A stretch of DNA of 64,000 bases, taken from contig NZ_CBDDBS010000002.1 in the NCBI RefSeq assembly GCF_965225875.1, forward strand, positions 1,116,001 through 1,180,000. Direction: 5' to 3'. Shown piece by piece: positions 44,138-53,235 of this stretch. Below the pieces are notes generated by a model. The model was not told the DNA's origin. It did no database searches and worked only from the letters and a program-made list of their open reading frames with translations. Positions within the stretch are counted from its first letter, which is position 1. Each line of letters opens with the position of its first letter. This stretch comes from Haliscomenobacter sp965225875 (GTDB lineage: Bacteria; Bacteroidota; Bacteroidia; Chitinophagales; Saprospiraceae). A program made the position numbers and the translations under genes.

Positions 44138-47098
44138 ATGAAAAGAAGCATATGTTGGGCCATAAGTTGGGTACTATTGACGGGAGTATGGGCGCAGAAG
44201 TACAACTTCGTCAATCTGAATGTAGAACATGGCCTCATCCAGTCGCAAGCCAATGCACTGTGCCAGGATCAACAGGGGCACCTGTGGATCGCCACAATGG
44301 GGGGCATTTCACGCTACGATGGCCAACATTTCACCGGATTTTCCATGAACGATGGTTTGGCCAACAACATCTGCATGACGGTTTTAGCCGATCGAAAGGG
44401 GCGGATTTGGATAGGCACCCAGAATGGGCTTTCCCGTTATGATGGATCCCGGTTCAAGAACTATCATTTTTTAAAAGCACCCGAGCAAAGCGAAGTCAGC
44501 TCCCTGGCGGAAGACCAACAGGGACGCATCTGGTGCATCGTCAAAGACAAAGTATACGGCATTGATCAAGGCAAAATCATTAAAGCAGATTTGCCTGAGG
44601 ATCATCATTTTCGGCAGGTTTTTGCCGACCACCAGGGGCAAATCTGGGTTTGTGGCCCTGAGGCTCCACTATACACCTTACACCAAGGCCAATGGCAAGA
44701 AATTGAGCTGCCTGCGGGCGACAAATCGCTCCACGCGCCATACCGGCTCTATTCCGATCCGGATCACAACCTTTGGCTGCTTACCCGTGGCGGGGTGTTC
44801 CGCCGCAGACGTGGCGTGTATGAACAATTCAATCCGCCAGGTTTTGCGGAAACGGTCAAAGGAAGAATCCGGCGTTTGGCATTTGACCAAAACAAAAACC
44901 TATGGCTGGGCACTCAAGATGGCTTGTACCAAATGAAGCCAGAAGGCATCCGGCGTTTTGACCGCAGCAATGGATTTTCCCATAATGTTGTCACCGATCT
45001 ATTCATCGACCGCGAGCAGCAGCTTTGGTTGGCGATGGCGGGTGGGGATGGCGTTTTTAGGTACGCAGGGGATACTTTTGAGCAATACGATGAGTCCACC
45101 GGGTTGCCCGCCGCTTCAGTAATGAGCATCTGCCGCGATTCTGCACAGCAGATTTGGGTCGGCACCTACGGCGGTGGTTTGGCCCGCTTGGGCAAACAGG
45201 GATTTGAAGCCGTTCGGCTGCCTCCAGCCGGAGCGCAACGCATCAACTCCCTCATTGCAGACCACAGTGGACACTTGTGGGTTGGTACCGAAGGACTCGG
45301 GCTCTGGCGATATCAACAAGGAAAATTCACCCAATTGCTCAACAGCAAAGATGGCTTACCCCAAGGAGTGGTGCTGAACTTGTACGAGGATCGGGCGCAA
45401 CGCATCTGGATCGGCACACCTACTGGCATCATGCGCTACGCCAGTGGCCATTTCGAACAACTCAAAGCCTATAATTTTTTTAGTTCCTGCTTTTTGGACC
45501 TTGGCCAGGATTCATTGTTGGTTGGCAGTACCAGGGGTATTTTGTTGTTGCAAAGCGACCAAAATATTCTGCGCAAACAACCGGATTTGCTGCGAAAATC
45601 AACCGTCATCTGTGCGGCAAAACAGGGCTCAAAAGTATGGATTGGTTCGGACAACGGTCTGTTTTTGTGGGATTTACCCAGCAATTCATTCAAACATTTT
45701 AGCCAAAAATCAGGATTGCCATCCAATATTGTTTACAACCTCAGCGTGAGTAAAAAAGGCATTGTTTATGCTGGCACCGGGCAGGGGTTTGCACGTTTGG
45801 TGCACGATGCTAAAACACAAACCTACCAAATCGACAATTTTAGTGCCATGGCTGGCATTCCGAACTGGGAAAGTAATCAACACGCAACCTTGATTGATCG
45901 GGATGGTTCGGTGTGGTTTGGCACCACCAAAGGGCTGTTCCGCTACCATGCTTATACCCACAAGGCAACAGCTCCGCCGACTGAGGTCATTTTACAGTCG
46001 GTCAAACTGTTTTCCAAACCGCTGCAGGCGGGGCAATGGAATAAAGGCCTGAGTCCCTGGTACAACGTACCCCAAAACTTGCGTTTACCCCCCCGTAAAA
46101 ACCACCTTGGATTTGAGTTTGCCACCGTTTCCTTACGAGACCCTCAAGGCATGCAGTACCAGTATCGCATTCAAGGATTGGATTCGAATTGGTCGGTGCT
46201 CTCCAACAACCATAAAGTAGAATACCCAAATTTGCCCGCCGGTAAGTTTGTTTTTCAGGCTCGAGCCCGCAACAAAGCCGGTCAATGGACCCCTAAAGTG
46301 CTCAATTATCACTTTGAAATCATTACCCCTTTTTACCAAATGCCCTGGTTTCGGGGTGGAACCATTGGTTTTTTGGTACTCTTGGGGGTAGCGATCCAGT
46401 CCATTCGGGTGCGCTTGCGTTTGCAGCGCAAACGCCAAATCGATCGTTTGCGACAGGAAGAACAGGAAAAAGTACGCCGCCGTACTGCCGAAGATTTTCA
46501 CGATGAATTGGGCAACAAGTTGACCCGCATCGCTTTGCTGACTGAAATCCTGCAAAACAAACTTGGCCCTCAACAGCCCGATGTGAAAGGCATCGTCCAG
46601 CAAATCAAGGAAAATGCAGTGCAGTTGTATGGTGGAGCACGCGACATCATTTGGTCGCTCAACCCTTCCAGCGACAATCTTTTCGAAATCCTGACCCGCA
46701 TCCGCGATTTAGGTGTCGATCTTTTTGCCGATACAGGAATTGAGTTTTCCTGTGAAGGCATTCTGGACAGCTACCACGATGTTCATGTCCCGATTGACTA
46801 CAGCCGCAACCTGATCATGATTTTTAAGGAAGCGCTGAACAATTGCCTGAAACACTCCCAGGCCCAAGCTGTAACCTTTGAGGTCATGCCCATCGGGTAC
46901 CAGTCCTGGCGGATCATCCTCCGCGACAATGGCAAAGGCTTTCATCTGGAAAACATCAAAAAAGGCCACGGCATCGACAACATGCAGGTTCGCGCCAAAC
47001 GCATCAATGCTCAATTGGATTTTGCTCTGCTTCCCCTCGGCGGCACCCGGCTTGAGCTCCGCTTTGGACTAAAAGAAAAAAAGAGCGCCCCTGTTTGA
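44138..47098 (+). CDS. Two-component regulator propeller histidine kinase
   Basis: 986 residues with signal peptide MKRSICWAISWVLLTGVWA. Residues ~25-605 hold about a dozen propeller repeats of the form DxxGxIWIGTxxGLxRYDG. Residues ~645-730 are a Y_Y_Y domain (LDSNWSVLSNNHKVEYPNLP). One membrane helix lies at ~740-757. The cytoplasmic part is a HisKA_3 dimerisation domain with H788 in TAEDFHDELGNKLTRIALL and a HATPase domain (FKEALNNCLKHSQA, DNGKGF, GHGIDNMQVRA). This is the NarL-type pairing, so the LuxR-type regulator at 47376 is the natural partner. The ligand is probably periplasmic and possibly a saccharide, as known for polysaccharide-sensing relatives. Confidence 0.94.
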   Translation: MKRSICWAISWVLLTGVWAQKYNFVNLNVEHGLIQSQANALCQDQQGHLWIATMGGISRYDGQHFTGFSMNDGLANNICMTVLADRKGRIWIGTQNGLSRYDGSRFKNYHFLKAPEQSEVSSLAEDQQGRIWCIVKDKVYGIDQGKIIKADLPEDHHFRQVFADHQGQIWVCGPEAPLYTLHQGQWQEIELPAGDKSLHAPYRLYSDPDHNLWLLTRGGVFRRRRGVYEQFNPPGFAETVKGRIRRLAFDQNKNLWLGTQDGLYQMKPEGIRRFDRSNGFSHNVVTDLFIDREQQLWLAMAGGDGVFRYAGDTFEQYDESTGLPAASVMSICRDSAQQIWVGTYGGGLARLGKQGFEAVRLPPAGAQRINSLIADHSGHLWVGTEGLGLWRYQQGKFTQLLNSKDGLPQGVVLNLYEDRAQRIWIGTPTGIMRYASGHFEQLKAYNFFSSCFLDLGQDSLLVGSTRGILLLQSDQNILRKQPDLLRKSTVICAAKQGSKVWIGSDNGLFLWDLPSNSFKHFSQKSGLPSNIVYNLSVSKKGIVYAGTGQGFARLVHDAKTQTYQIDNFSAMAGIPNWESNQHATLIDRDGSVWFGTTKGLFRYHAYTHKATAPPTEVILQSVKLFSKPLQAGQWNKGLSPWYNVPQNLRLPPRKNHLGFEFATVSLRDPQGMQYQYRIQGLDSNWSVLSNNHKVEYPNLPAGKFVFQARARNKAGQWTPKVLNYHFEIITPFYQMPWFRGGTIGFLVLLGVAIQSIRVRLRLQRKRQIDRLRQEEQEKVRRRTAEDFHDELGNKLTRIALLTEILQNKLGPQQPDVKGIVQQIKENAVQLYGGARDIIWSLNPSSDNLFEILTRIRDLGVDLFADTGIEFSCEGILDSYHDVHVPIDYSRNLIMIFKEALNNCLKHSQAQAVTFEVMPIGYQSWRIILRDNGKGFHLENIKKGHGIDNMQVRAKRINAQLDFALLPLGGTRLELRFGLKEKKSAPV

Positions 47099-47165
47099 AA
47101 AGGGATTAAATACCCTCCAATTTCCCATTACCCTATCATAAAAAATAAATATCGTGCATAACCCC

Positions 47166-47186
47166 GCCAACCCATGGGTTTATCCG
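47166..47186. repeat. Half copy of the 65-bp repeat
   Basis: GCCAACCCATGGGTTTATCCG repeats the outer palindrome arm of copy B. It stands alone about 70 bp before the full copy, followed by a GTGTGGGTGTGGGTGTG tract. Confidence 0.6.
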
Positions 47187-47253
47187 CAAGAATGGGTGTG
47201 AAGTGTGAGAGTGTGGGTGTGGGTGTGTCGGCCTTCCATTCCCATTAAATACC

Positions 47254-47318
47254 GCCAACCCATGGATTTATCCGTGGGAGGCCACAATATAGCCTCACCC
47301 CATGACTTTAGTCGTGGG
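47254..47318. repeat. 65-bp double-palindrome repeat, copy B (inverted relative to copy A)
   Basis: The reverse complement aligns with copy A (42745-42809) over its full length with seven substitutions and no gaps. It lies in the gap between the propeller kinase and its regulator. Confidence 0.85.
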
Positions 47319-47375
47319 AATCATGAGAAGGAGGCCATCCATAACTTTATCCATACGACGCTAAACATACTACCA

Positions 47376-48002
47376 ATGCAATACACCATAAACGTAACCC
47401 TCATCGAAGACGACGAAACCATCCGCGACAGCTATGCCTATCTCATCGGTGGCATGGAAGGTTACGCCGTGATCAGTACCTACGCCTCCTACGAAGACGC
47501 AGCGAAAAAGCTCCACACTGACGCTCCCGATGTCATTTTGCTCGACATCGAACTACCCGGGCTCAATGGCATTGATGCCCTTCTCAAAATCAAAAAAATT
47601 CTGCCCAACACCCCGGTGATCATGCTCACGGTTTACGAAAACGAGCACACCATTTTTGAGGCCCTGGTCAATGGTGCCAATGGTTACCTCACCAAAGATG
47701 CGAGTCCCCAAAAGATGGTCGACGCCATCAAAGAAGTGATGGAAGGTGGCGGTGCCATGAGCGCCAACGTAGCCCGTTTGGTCATCAAATCCTTTCACCG
47801 CAACCAAAACTCGCCCCTCACCCGGCGCGAAACTGAAATCCTGGAACAAATTTCCCTCGGCAAAAGCCGCAAACGGATTGCAGAAGAAATGTACATCGAC
47901 ATGGAAACTGTGAAGTCGCACATTAAAAATATTTACCTGAAGTTGGATGTACACTCCAAAGCCGATGCCATCAAGATGGCCAAAGACAAGCGCTTCATTT
48001 AA
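47376..48002 (+). CDS. NarL/FixJ-type response regulator with LuxR HTH
   Basis: 208 residues from ATG 47376 (MQYTINVTLIEDDETIRD); an upstream open stretch only reads through the palindromic repeat. Receiver: IEDDE acidic pocket, phospho-acceptor Asp in VILLDIELPGLNG, VIMLT, and LTKDAS in place of the usual KP. C-terminal LuxR-type HTH: LTRRETEILEQISLGKSRKR then MYIDMETVKSHIKNIYLKL. Probably phosphorylated by the HisKA_3 kinase ending at 47098. The SusD-like gene 66 nt downstream could be its target. Confidence 0.93.
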   Translation: MQYTINVTLIEDDETIRDSYAYLIGGMEGYAVISTYASYEDAAKKLHTDAPDVILLDIELPGLNGIDALLKIKKILPNTPVIMLTVYENEHTIFEALVNGANGYLTKDASPQKMVDAIKEVMEGGGAMSANVARLVIKSFHRNQNSPLTRRETEILEQISLGKSRKRIAEEMYIDMETVKSHIKNIYLKLDVHSKADAIKMAKDKRFI

Positions 48003-48039
48003 ACTTAAGTTGCAGGAAATTAAAATGAGCAATAAACGT

Positions 48040-48047
48040 TAGATTTG
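48040..48047 (+). promoter_or_regulatory. -7 promoter element before the SusD-like gene
   Basis: TAGATTTG matches TAnnTTTG and lies 21 nt before the ATG at 48069, which suggests the gene has its own promoter apart from the regulator gene. Confidence 0.45.
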
Positions 48048-48068
48048 CAGATTAAAAGAAGGACTGGA

Positions 48069-49709
48069 ATGAAACTAGTATTACGCGTATTGCTCTTCCT
48101 TTTGGTGGTGATTGGTTTGGTAACCTGTGAAAAACTGGAAGAGAACCTGCTCGAAGGCCCCATCGAACTCTCCACTCAAGAACAACGTTTCCTCACTGAA
48201 AATGACTGCGATGGTGCAGTCCGATTGTGCTACAACGCCCTTGCCTTCGACGATTGGTGGCAAGTACACTTCTGGCGCCTCTGCAATGATGCAGCTACCG
48301 ACGACGCCTGGGTAGGCGATACCGTCAAAAATTACGACATCAACCCTCCGCGTATTTCCAACAATCCGCTGGATTCCAATAAAGCCCGCAACGATACCAT
48401 TGCAGCCCCCCCTTTCAAACGCCGTGTTGAAATCATGCAAGCTGGCCATTACACCCTGGACACCCGTGGCGAGCGTTTGCGCGATTTTTACCAGTCCAAT
48501 TTCAAAGGTATTTTCCTCTGCAATAGTGCCATTTCGGGGCTGAGCACTTCGAAAATTGCTGAAAATGTAAAAAACAGGTTGACGGCTGAAGCAAAATTCC
48601 TGCGGGGCTTTTATTATTTTGAACTGGTCAAAAACTTTGGTGGCGTGCCCGTCATCACCTCCGTGGTCACCACCGAGTACCTGGATACCATGACCAGAGC
48701 CTCCGTTTCCAAAGTGTACCGCCAGATCAAGCAGGATATGACCGAAGCGGCGGCAGTGCTGCCTACTTTGACCGAACAAAACGCCAAAGACCGTGGCCGT
48801 GCGACCCAAGGCGCAGCCCTCGCTTTTTTAGCCAAAGCAGAGTTGTACGATGGAAACTGGGCAGCAGCATTGGCTGCCGCCAAAAAGGTCATTGAAGCTG
48901 GCGACTATGCTCTGGAGCCCAACTTTGGTGAGCTATGGGACCCCAGCAATGTCAATAGCCGGGAGTTTATCTTCAGCATCGGAACCGGAGTGTGGGCCTT
49001 CAATGCTTTTGGCAATCCCATCCCACTCATGTGTGGCACCCGCGCCGAAAAAGGATGGGGCTACTTGTGTCCAACCTCCAATTTGGAACAACATTATCTC
49101 CTTGATCAGGACAGTGTACGCCTCAAATGGACCATCATCAAACACCAACAACCCGTTCCTGGCGATACCACCAAACGTTTCAACGCCCGCCCAGACGTGA
49201 GTAAATCGGCCCGTTTTAGTCGAAAACTGTATACGCCTTCTCAGCAACGTTTTGGCGGATCAGGCACCAAATTGCCCAATAACCTGATCTTTATGCGCTA
49301 CGCCGACCTGCTGTTGATAGCTGCCGAAGCCGCATACCATACCAACAACACTGGGATTGCCGTAGAGTACCTGGGCCAGGTGCGCCAACGGGCCAAACTT
49401 AACCTAAACACTGGGCTTAGTGGAACCGAATTACTCAATGCAATCTACAAAGAACGCCGCTCCGAATTGGCCTTTGAGGGGCATCGCCTTTTTGATTTGC
49501 GGCGCACCAAGCGGCTTGACCAGGTCTTCGGCCTCAACGGAGCTTTCGTACGACACAACCAGGGCGGTACCGATTTTTACGAAACCAGCAATAAAAGAGA
49601 AAAACAGGATAAGGGGGTCAAATACACTGCCAACAAACACGAGCTTTGGCCGATTCCGCAGGATGAGTTGAATCGGAGAAGGGGGTTGAGGCAGAATCCG
49701 GGGTATTAA
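48069..49709 (+). CDS. SusD/RagB-like nutrient-binding lipoprotein (no SusC neighbour)
   Basis: 546 residues from ATG 48069. A lipoprotein signal ends at the lipobox GLVTC (Cys near residue 20). SusD-family features: the N-terminal TPR-like region (FLTENDCDGAVRLCYNAL), LTAEAKFLRGFYYFELVKNFGGVPVI, a second helical repeat (GAALAFLAKAELYDGNWAAALAAAKKVI), and the C-terminal LIFMRYADLLLIAAEA, IYKERRSELAFEGHRLFDLRR and LWPIPQDELNR. SusD proteins are outer-membrane lids of a SusC TonB-dependent transporter. Here no susC lies on either side. Confidence 0.94.
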   Translation: MKLVLRVLLFLLVVIGLVTCEKLEENLLEGPIELSTQEQRFLTENDCDGAVRLCYNALAFDDWWQVHFWRLCNDAATDDAWVGDTVKNYDINPPRISNNPLDSNKARNDTIAAPPFKRRVEIMQAGHYTLDTRGERLRDFYQSNFKGIFLCNSAISGLSTSKIAENVKNRLTAEAKFLRGFYYFELVKNFGGVPVITSVVTTEYLDTMTRASVSKVYRQIKQDMTEAAAVLPTLTEQNAKDRGRATQGAALAFLAKAELYDGNWAAALAAAKKVIEAGDYALEPNFGELWDPSNVNSREFIFSIGTGVWAFNAFGNPIPLMCGTRAEKGWGYLCPTSNLEQHYLLDQDSVRLKWTIIKHQQPVPGDTTKRFNARPDVSKSARFSRKLYTPSQQRFGGSGTKLPNNLIFMRYADLLLIAAEAAYHTNNTGIAVEYLGQVRQRAKLNLNTGLSGTELLNAIYKERRSELAFEGHRLFDLRRTKRLDQVFGLNGAFVRHNQGGTDFYETSNKREKQDKGVKYTANKHELWPIPQDELNRRRGLRQNPGY

Positions 49710-49722
49710 ACGTAATAAGTGA

Positions 49723-49775
49723 TGAATGATAAGTGATGAATTCACGGACAATTCATCACTTATCATTCACTTTTT
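49723..49775. terminator. Bidirectional terminator between the SusD-like gene and corA
   Basis: A perfect 20-bp stem (TGAATGATAAGTGATGAATT at 49723-49742 pairs with 49750-49769) around a 7-nt loop, followed by CTTTTT. It lies in the 64-nt gap between convergent genes. Confidence 0.88.
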
Positions 49776-50667
49776 ACATCCACTTCTTTCTTTTAAACCA
49801 CACATAAATCACTACAATAATCACCAGCATCAGTCCTAGGCTCGCCGGATAACCCCATACCAGATCCAATTCCGGCATGTGCTTAAAGTTCATCCCATAA
49901 ATGCCCGCGATAAAGGTCAAGGGCATAAAAAAGACCGAAAAGATGGTGAGTACCTTCATCACCTCATTGGTCTTGTGGGCCGAGATGGAGATGTAAATGT
50001 TCAGGAGGTTGGAGACGTCTTCGTGAATTTGTTCGTAGTTGCTGTGCAACTTCAGGGTCAGGTCTTTCAAGTCCTGAATAAAGGGATTGGAGTGGGTATC
50101 GTGGTGCACTTCCGCAATGACTTTTTCAGTCAAAGTCAGCAGTTTTTTGTTCACACTCACCATGCGCCGCAGGTGGTACAGTTTTTCCTCAAACTTGCCC
50201 CGCGAGTGCCGGGCAAAAATAGCCGTTTCAATTTTGTCCACCTCGTCATCCAGGTATTGCGCCGGGCCTGAGTAGGTGGATACCGCGTACCAAATCACCC
50301 GGGTCACTACATCGCAAGGTTTTAAATGGTGTCCTTTTACCAGGTAACGAGTCACAATCTCCTCAATGTAAGGTTGGGGCAAACGGTGAATGGTGATGAT
50401 GCAGTCATTGGTGTAAAACAGCGCGATTTTGCTGGTTAGGTCTTGTACTGAGTGGGGAGTTTCCAGTTCCTTGGGGTTGTAGGAGCGCACAATAATGAAA
50501 CGCGCTTCCCCATCTATCTCAAACTTGGGCAAATGATCCGGCTCCAAACAATCCTGCACCGTGTAGGGATGCAAATGGAACCGGGAAGCAATGTCCAAAA
50601 GTTGCTCTTTGGTGGGCTGTGTAACGTCCAACCAGGTAAAACTGCCTTGGTAGATGGTTTTTTCCAC
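49774..50667 (-). CDS. corA: CorA-family magnesium/cobalt transporter
   Basis: 297 residues. A soluble N-terminal domain (FTWLDVTQPTKEQL) is followed by the long helix region (KLHSNYEQIHEDVSNLLNIY). Two C-terminal membrane helices flank the signature GMN in FIAGIYGMNFKHMPEL, and the basic tail is WFKRKKWM. It forms a pentameric inner-membrane channel for Mg2+ in the known family. Single gene, terminated by the shared hairpin. Confidence 0.96.
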   Translation of the reverse strand: MEKTIYQGSFTWLDVTQPTKEQLLDIASRFHLHPYTVQDCLEPDHLPKFEIDGEARFIIVRSYNPKELETPHSVQDLTSKIALFYTNDCIITIHRLPQPYIEEIVTRYLVKGHHLKPCDVVTRVIWYAVSTYSGPAQYLDDEVDKIETAIFARHSRGKFEEKLYHLRRMVSVNKKLLTLTEKVIAEVHHDTHSNPFIQDLKDLTLKLHSNYEQIHEDVSNLLNIYISISAHKTNEVMKVLTIFSVFFMPLTFIAGIYGMNFKHMPELDLVWGYPASLGLMLVIIVVIYVWFKRKKWM

Positions 50668-51049
50668 TTGGCGATATTTTTTGATGCAAGCTAAGAAAAA
50701 AGTTGGGAAAGGTTAAAGAGGCTGGGGCAAATACGAATAACGATTTAAATGCTTTCATCTTCCGGTTGTAAAATTTATATTAAAAAATAATATCCCAAGT
50801 TTCCAAGGAATTACTCAATCCAATCGCCCAAATTTGCCCTAGTCAAACCCCGTCAAAAGTGCCTTGATCAACCCGCGCTCCTCTCCTACCTTGCTGCTTC
50901 AATCAAGTGCTTATGTCCACTTCAAAAACTTAGCCGCCTTCGGCGGTTTTTACCACAAAGGCACGAAGACACAAAGACACAAAGAAAGCGACACTTCAGC
51001 GCTATGCGCTTCACTTTCATTATTTTTACATTCAATTTTCACATTGAAC
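50668..51049. other. Intergenic region with left arm of inverted repeat
   Basis: A 382-bp gap between divergent corA and the GxxExxY gene. The left 260 bp show nothing clear. The right part holds the left inverted-repeat arm at 50933-50984, including a GCCGCCTTCGGCGG palindrome and the CACAAAGGCACGAAGACACA tract. Confidence 0.6.
50933..50984. repeat. Left inverted-repeat arm flanking the GxxExxY gene
   Basis: A GCCGCCTTCGGCGG palindrome, TTTTT, then ACCACAAAGGCACGAAGACA and a repeated ACAAAGAC tract. The right arm at 51453-51514 reads as its reverse complement with substitutions. Confidence 0.75.
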
Positions 51050-51442
51050 ATGAACGATCAAAAATTATCAGACGAAGAAGAATACATTGGCAAAGCAATT
51101 GTCCATTCCGCATATTTGGTACATTCTACTCTCGGGCCAGGATTACTTGAAAAAATTTATGAAACCTGCCTCACTCATGAATTAACCAAAGCTGGTTTAG
51201 TCGTTGAAAGGCAGGTAAATGTGCCAATAGTATATGATAATATCGTTTTTGAAGAAGGACTAAGATTGGACCTCTTGGTCAATGGCGCAGTTGTAATTGA
51301 ACTCAAGGCTGTTGATACGATTCACCCGGTTTGGGAAGCCCAAATCATCAGTCAGCTTAGATTAACCGACCTAAACCTGGGCTATTTGATCAATTTTAAT
51401 GTCGCTTTTATCAAAAATGGCATCAGGCGATTCCGCAACTAA
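51050..51442 (+). CDS. GxxExxY protein (PD-(D/E)XK-like nuclease fold suspected)
   Basis: 130 residues from ATG 51050 (MNDQKLSDEEEYIGKAIVHS). The name-giving motif GLLEKIY sits in STLGPGLLEKIYETCLTHEL. Downstream, LRLDLLVNGAVVIELKAVD has the D...E-x-K arrangement of PD-(D/E)XK nucleases, then AQIISQLRLTDLNLGYLINF and the terminal KNGIRRF. Length fits the family (about 125-135). Function is not established. The upstream frame to 50864 only runs through the repeat arm. The whole gene is enclosed by a ~55-bp inverted repeat. Confidence 0.9.
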   Translation: MNDQKLSDEEEYIGKAIVHSAYLVHSTLGPGLLEKIYETCLTHELTKAGLVVERQVNVPIVYDNIVFEEGLRLDLLVNGAVVIELKAVDTIHPVWEAQIISQLRLTDLNLGYLINFNVAFIKNGIRRFRN

Positions 51443-51452
51443 TTCTTTTTAG

Positions 51453-51514
51453 TCTTTTTCCCTTGCGTCTTAGCGTCTTTGTGCCTTCGTGGCAAAAAAA
51501 ATCCGCCGTAGGCG
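51453..51514. repeat. Right inverted-repeat arm flanking the GxxExxY gene
   Basis: CTTGCGTCTTAGCGTCTTTG, then TGCCTTCGTGGCAAAAAAAA and a CCGCCGTAGGCG palindrome. The reverse complement aligns with 50933-50984 over about 55 nt at roughly 80% by eye. Confidence 0.75.
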
Positions 51515-51586
51515 AGTTCTAAACTCATACTTGTGAACGTGAAGGTTTAGTAACGGCATTAATGCAGCAGAACCGGCGAGGAACGA

Positions 51587-53020
51587 TCAGTTTTGAGGAG
51601 GTGAATGGGGAGGAGAACAAACTTTCTTCCCCAGCATCTCCAACAACCAGCCCCGATCCGTCAACAACTGCACCCCCTGCACCTTTTCCCGCAGTGCTTC
51701 CATTTGTTCGGGTTTGCGGCGGATGAGCTGAAACAACAGTTCACAAAAATTGAGGTAGGTTTGTTTGAGCGCACTGGAAATTTGGCGATTGCGCTTCAAA
51801 AAAATGGTAAAGGCCGCCAGGAGGGAGAGCAATGATTTGCTCGCACCAGATTCGTAGTAAAGTTTTGCCAGGAGCACCCTGGCCCCCAGGTAATAATTCA
51901 AATCCGAGTAGCTCACCTGATTCAATAAGGTTTGTGCCTCGTCAATCCGCCCGGTATAGTAGTACAATTCGGCGCGATTGAAGGCAAGGGCATCGGCGCG
52001 GAGTTCGCTGGGCAGGCGCTCGGCATACCGTTCGATGAACAGTTCAATCTCGGCGAACTGTTGCAAACGCAGCGAAAGTTTCACTACATTGGTAAAGGTC
52101 CAGGGCGAAATCTCCTTGCCATCCAACAGTAGTCCCCGCTCTAGTCCATGGTGGTACAGGTTCAAGGCTTCCTGTACGAACTGCCCTTTGCCCTGGCGAA
52201 TTTTTCGGGCGCAGTAATTGATGGCAAACAAATACACATCGCGTAGGGTACTCCCTTCCCCCCTTTCGGCCAGGATACTTTCCCGCAGGGTAGCAAAATG
52301 CTCTTCCTTGTCCTCTTCCTGGAGGGCTTTCAAAATCACGTAGTGCAATTGAATGAGTGGCTCGCCAAAAAAATTGCGAGACAACAAATGCTCCACCCAG
52401 GCTTCTGAAATCCCGGTGTCGTATTCCCCTTGCAAAATGGCCTGCCGATCCAGCATCACACAGGCATATTGTAGTTTTTGTAAAAAATAATAAGCATCCA
52501 GCCCATCAGAAGAATGTTGCAGGGTAAGGTCGAAGCGGCGTTGGCGGCTGCGCTGGAAAGCTAGTTCGTTGGTGTTCAGCCAATGCAGGCGTTCTTTGAG
52601 GTAGGGTACATCGTGGGTTTGGGCTTTGGCAAAACGCGCCTCCAGCCGACGGTTGAGTTCCTGGAAGTTTTTATCCAGTTTTTTTTCAGACAATACTTCG
52701 TGTAAAAGCAAATCGGCCAAAGCGCCCGATTGGAATAGCTTTTCCAGGGTCCAGAATGACTCGATCAAACCCACTGCATCGCTGCACCAATAGCGCCATT
52801 GTTTGTCAATAAAAGTTTGTCCAGGAAAAAGCTGTGCCCAAACCCGCTCCTTTTCCAACTCCGCCTGTTGGTAGTTGGGCCAAAAACTCAGCAGGTGTAG
52901 CAAAAGCTTTTCACAGGCTTCATTTTGTCGGAAATAGCCCGATTGAATGAGGCTGCGCAGTTTTTTTACTTCCTCTGCGCTCAATATTTGTAGGTTCAGG
53001 TAGAGTTTTTTCTTTTCCAA
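51587..53020 (-). CDS. Helical-repeat (TPR-like) protein of unknown function
   Basis: 477 residues, no signal peptide or membrane helix. Almost wholly alpha-helical by composition, rich in Leu, Glu, Arg and aromatic residues. Segments such as LAFNRAELYYYTGRIDEAQTL and LGARVLLAKLYYESG look like degenerate TPR pairs near residues 345-400. The N-terminus (LNLQILSAEEVKKLRSLIQS) resembles a module that recurs in Saprospiraceae hypothetical proteins. No catalytic motif was found; a scaffold role is only a guess. Confidence 0.75.
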   Translation of the reverse strand: MEKKKLYLNLQILSAEEVKKLRSLIQSGYFRQNEACEKLLLHLLSFWPNYQQAELEKERVWAQLFPGQTFIDKQWRYWCSDAVGLIESFWTLEKLFQSGALADLLLHEVLSEKKLDKNFQELNRRLEARFAKAQTHDVPYLKERLHWLNTNELAFQRSRQRRFDLTLQHSSDGLDAYYFLQKLQYACVMLDRQAILQGEYDTGISEAWVEHLLSRNFFGEPLIQLHYVILKALQEEDKEEHFATLRESILAERGEGSTLRDVYLFAINYCARKIRQGKGQFVQEALNLYHHGLERGLLLDGKEISPWTFTNVVKLSLRLQQFAEIELFIERYAERLPSELRADALAFNRAELYYYTGRIDEAQTLLNQVSYSDLNYYLGARVLLAKLYYESGASKSLLSLLAAFTIFLKRNRQISSALKQTYLNFCELLFQLIRRKPEQMEALREKVQGVQLLTDRGWLLEMLGKKVCSPPHSPPQN

Positions 53021-53166
53021 AAATTGACAAATTTTAATTTCAAGTTAAATAAAAATATAAATTAAAACCAAAACACTCAGTAAATATAGCTATAAAATAA
53101 TTGACCCTGTCCAAAAACATTGATTTAAATCACCGACAAAGCATCAAAAATGTAATCTAAGGAAGC

Positions 53167-53198
53167 TTGACAATGTATACTATTTGCCCCTACCTTTA
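53167..53198 (+). promoter_or_regulatory. -33/-7 promoter before the dockerin-like gene
   Basis: TTG at 53167-53169 and TACCTTTA at 53191-53198 are separated by 21 nt, close to the Bacteroidota sigma-ABfr pattern. The ATG follows at 53236. Confidence 0.5.
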
Positions 53199-53235
53199 CG
53201 CTATGATTTGAACGAGACGAAAAAACCAGCACTCT

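Noticed and set aside
48081..48809. 242-codon minus-strand ORF within the SusD-like gene
   Set aside because: Antisense to a well-supported SusD sequence; no motif or ribosome site.
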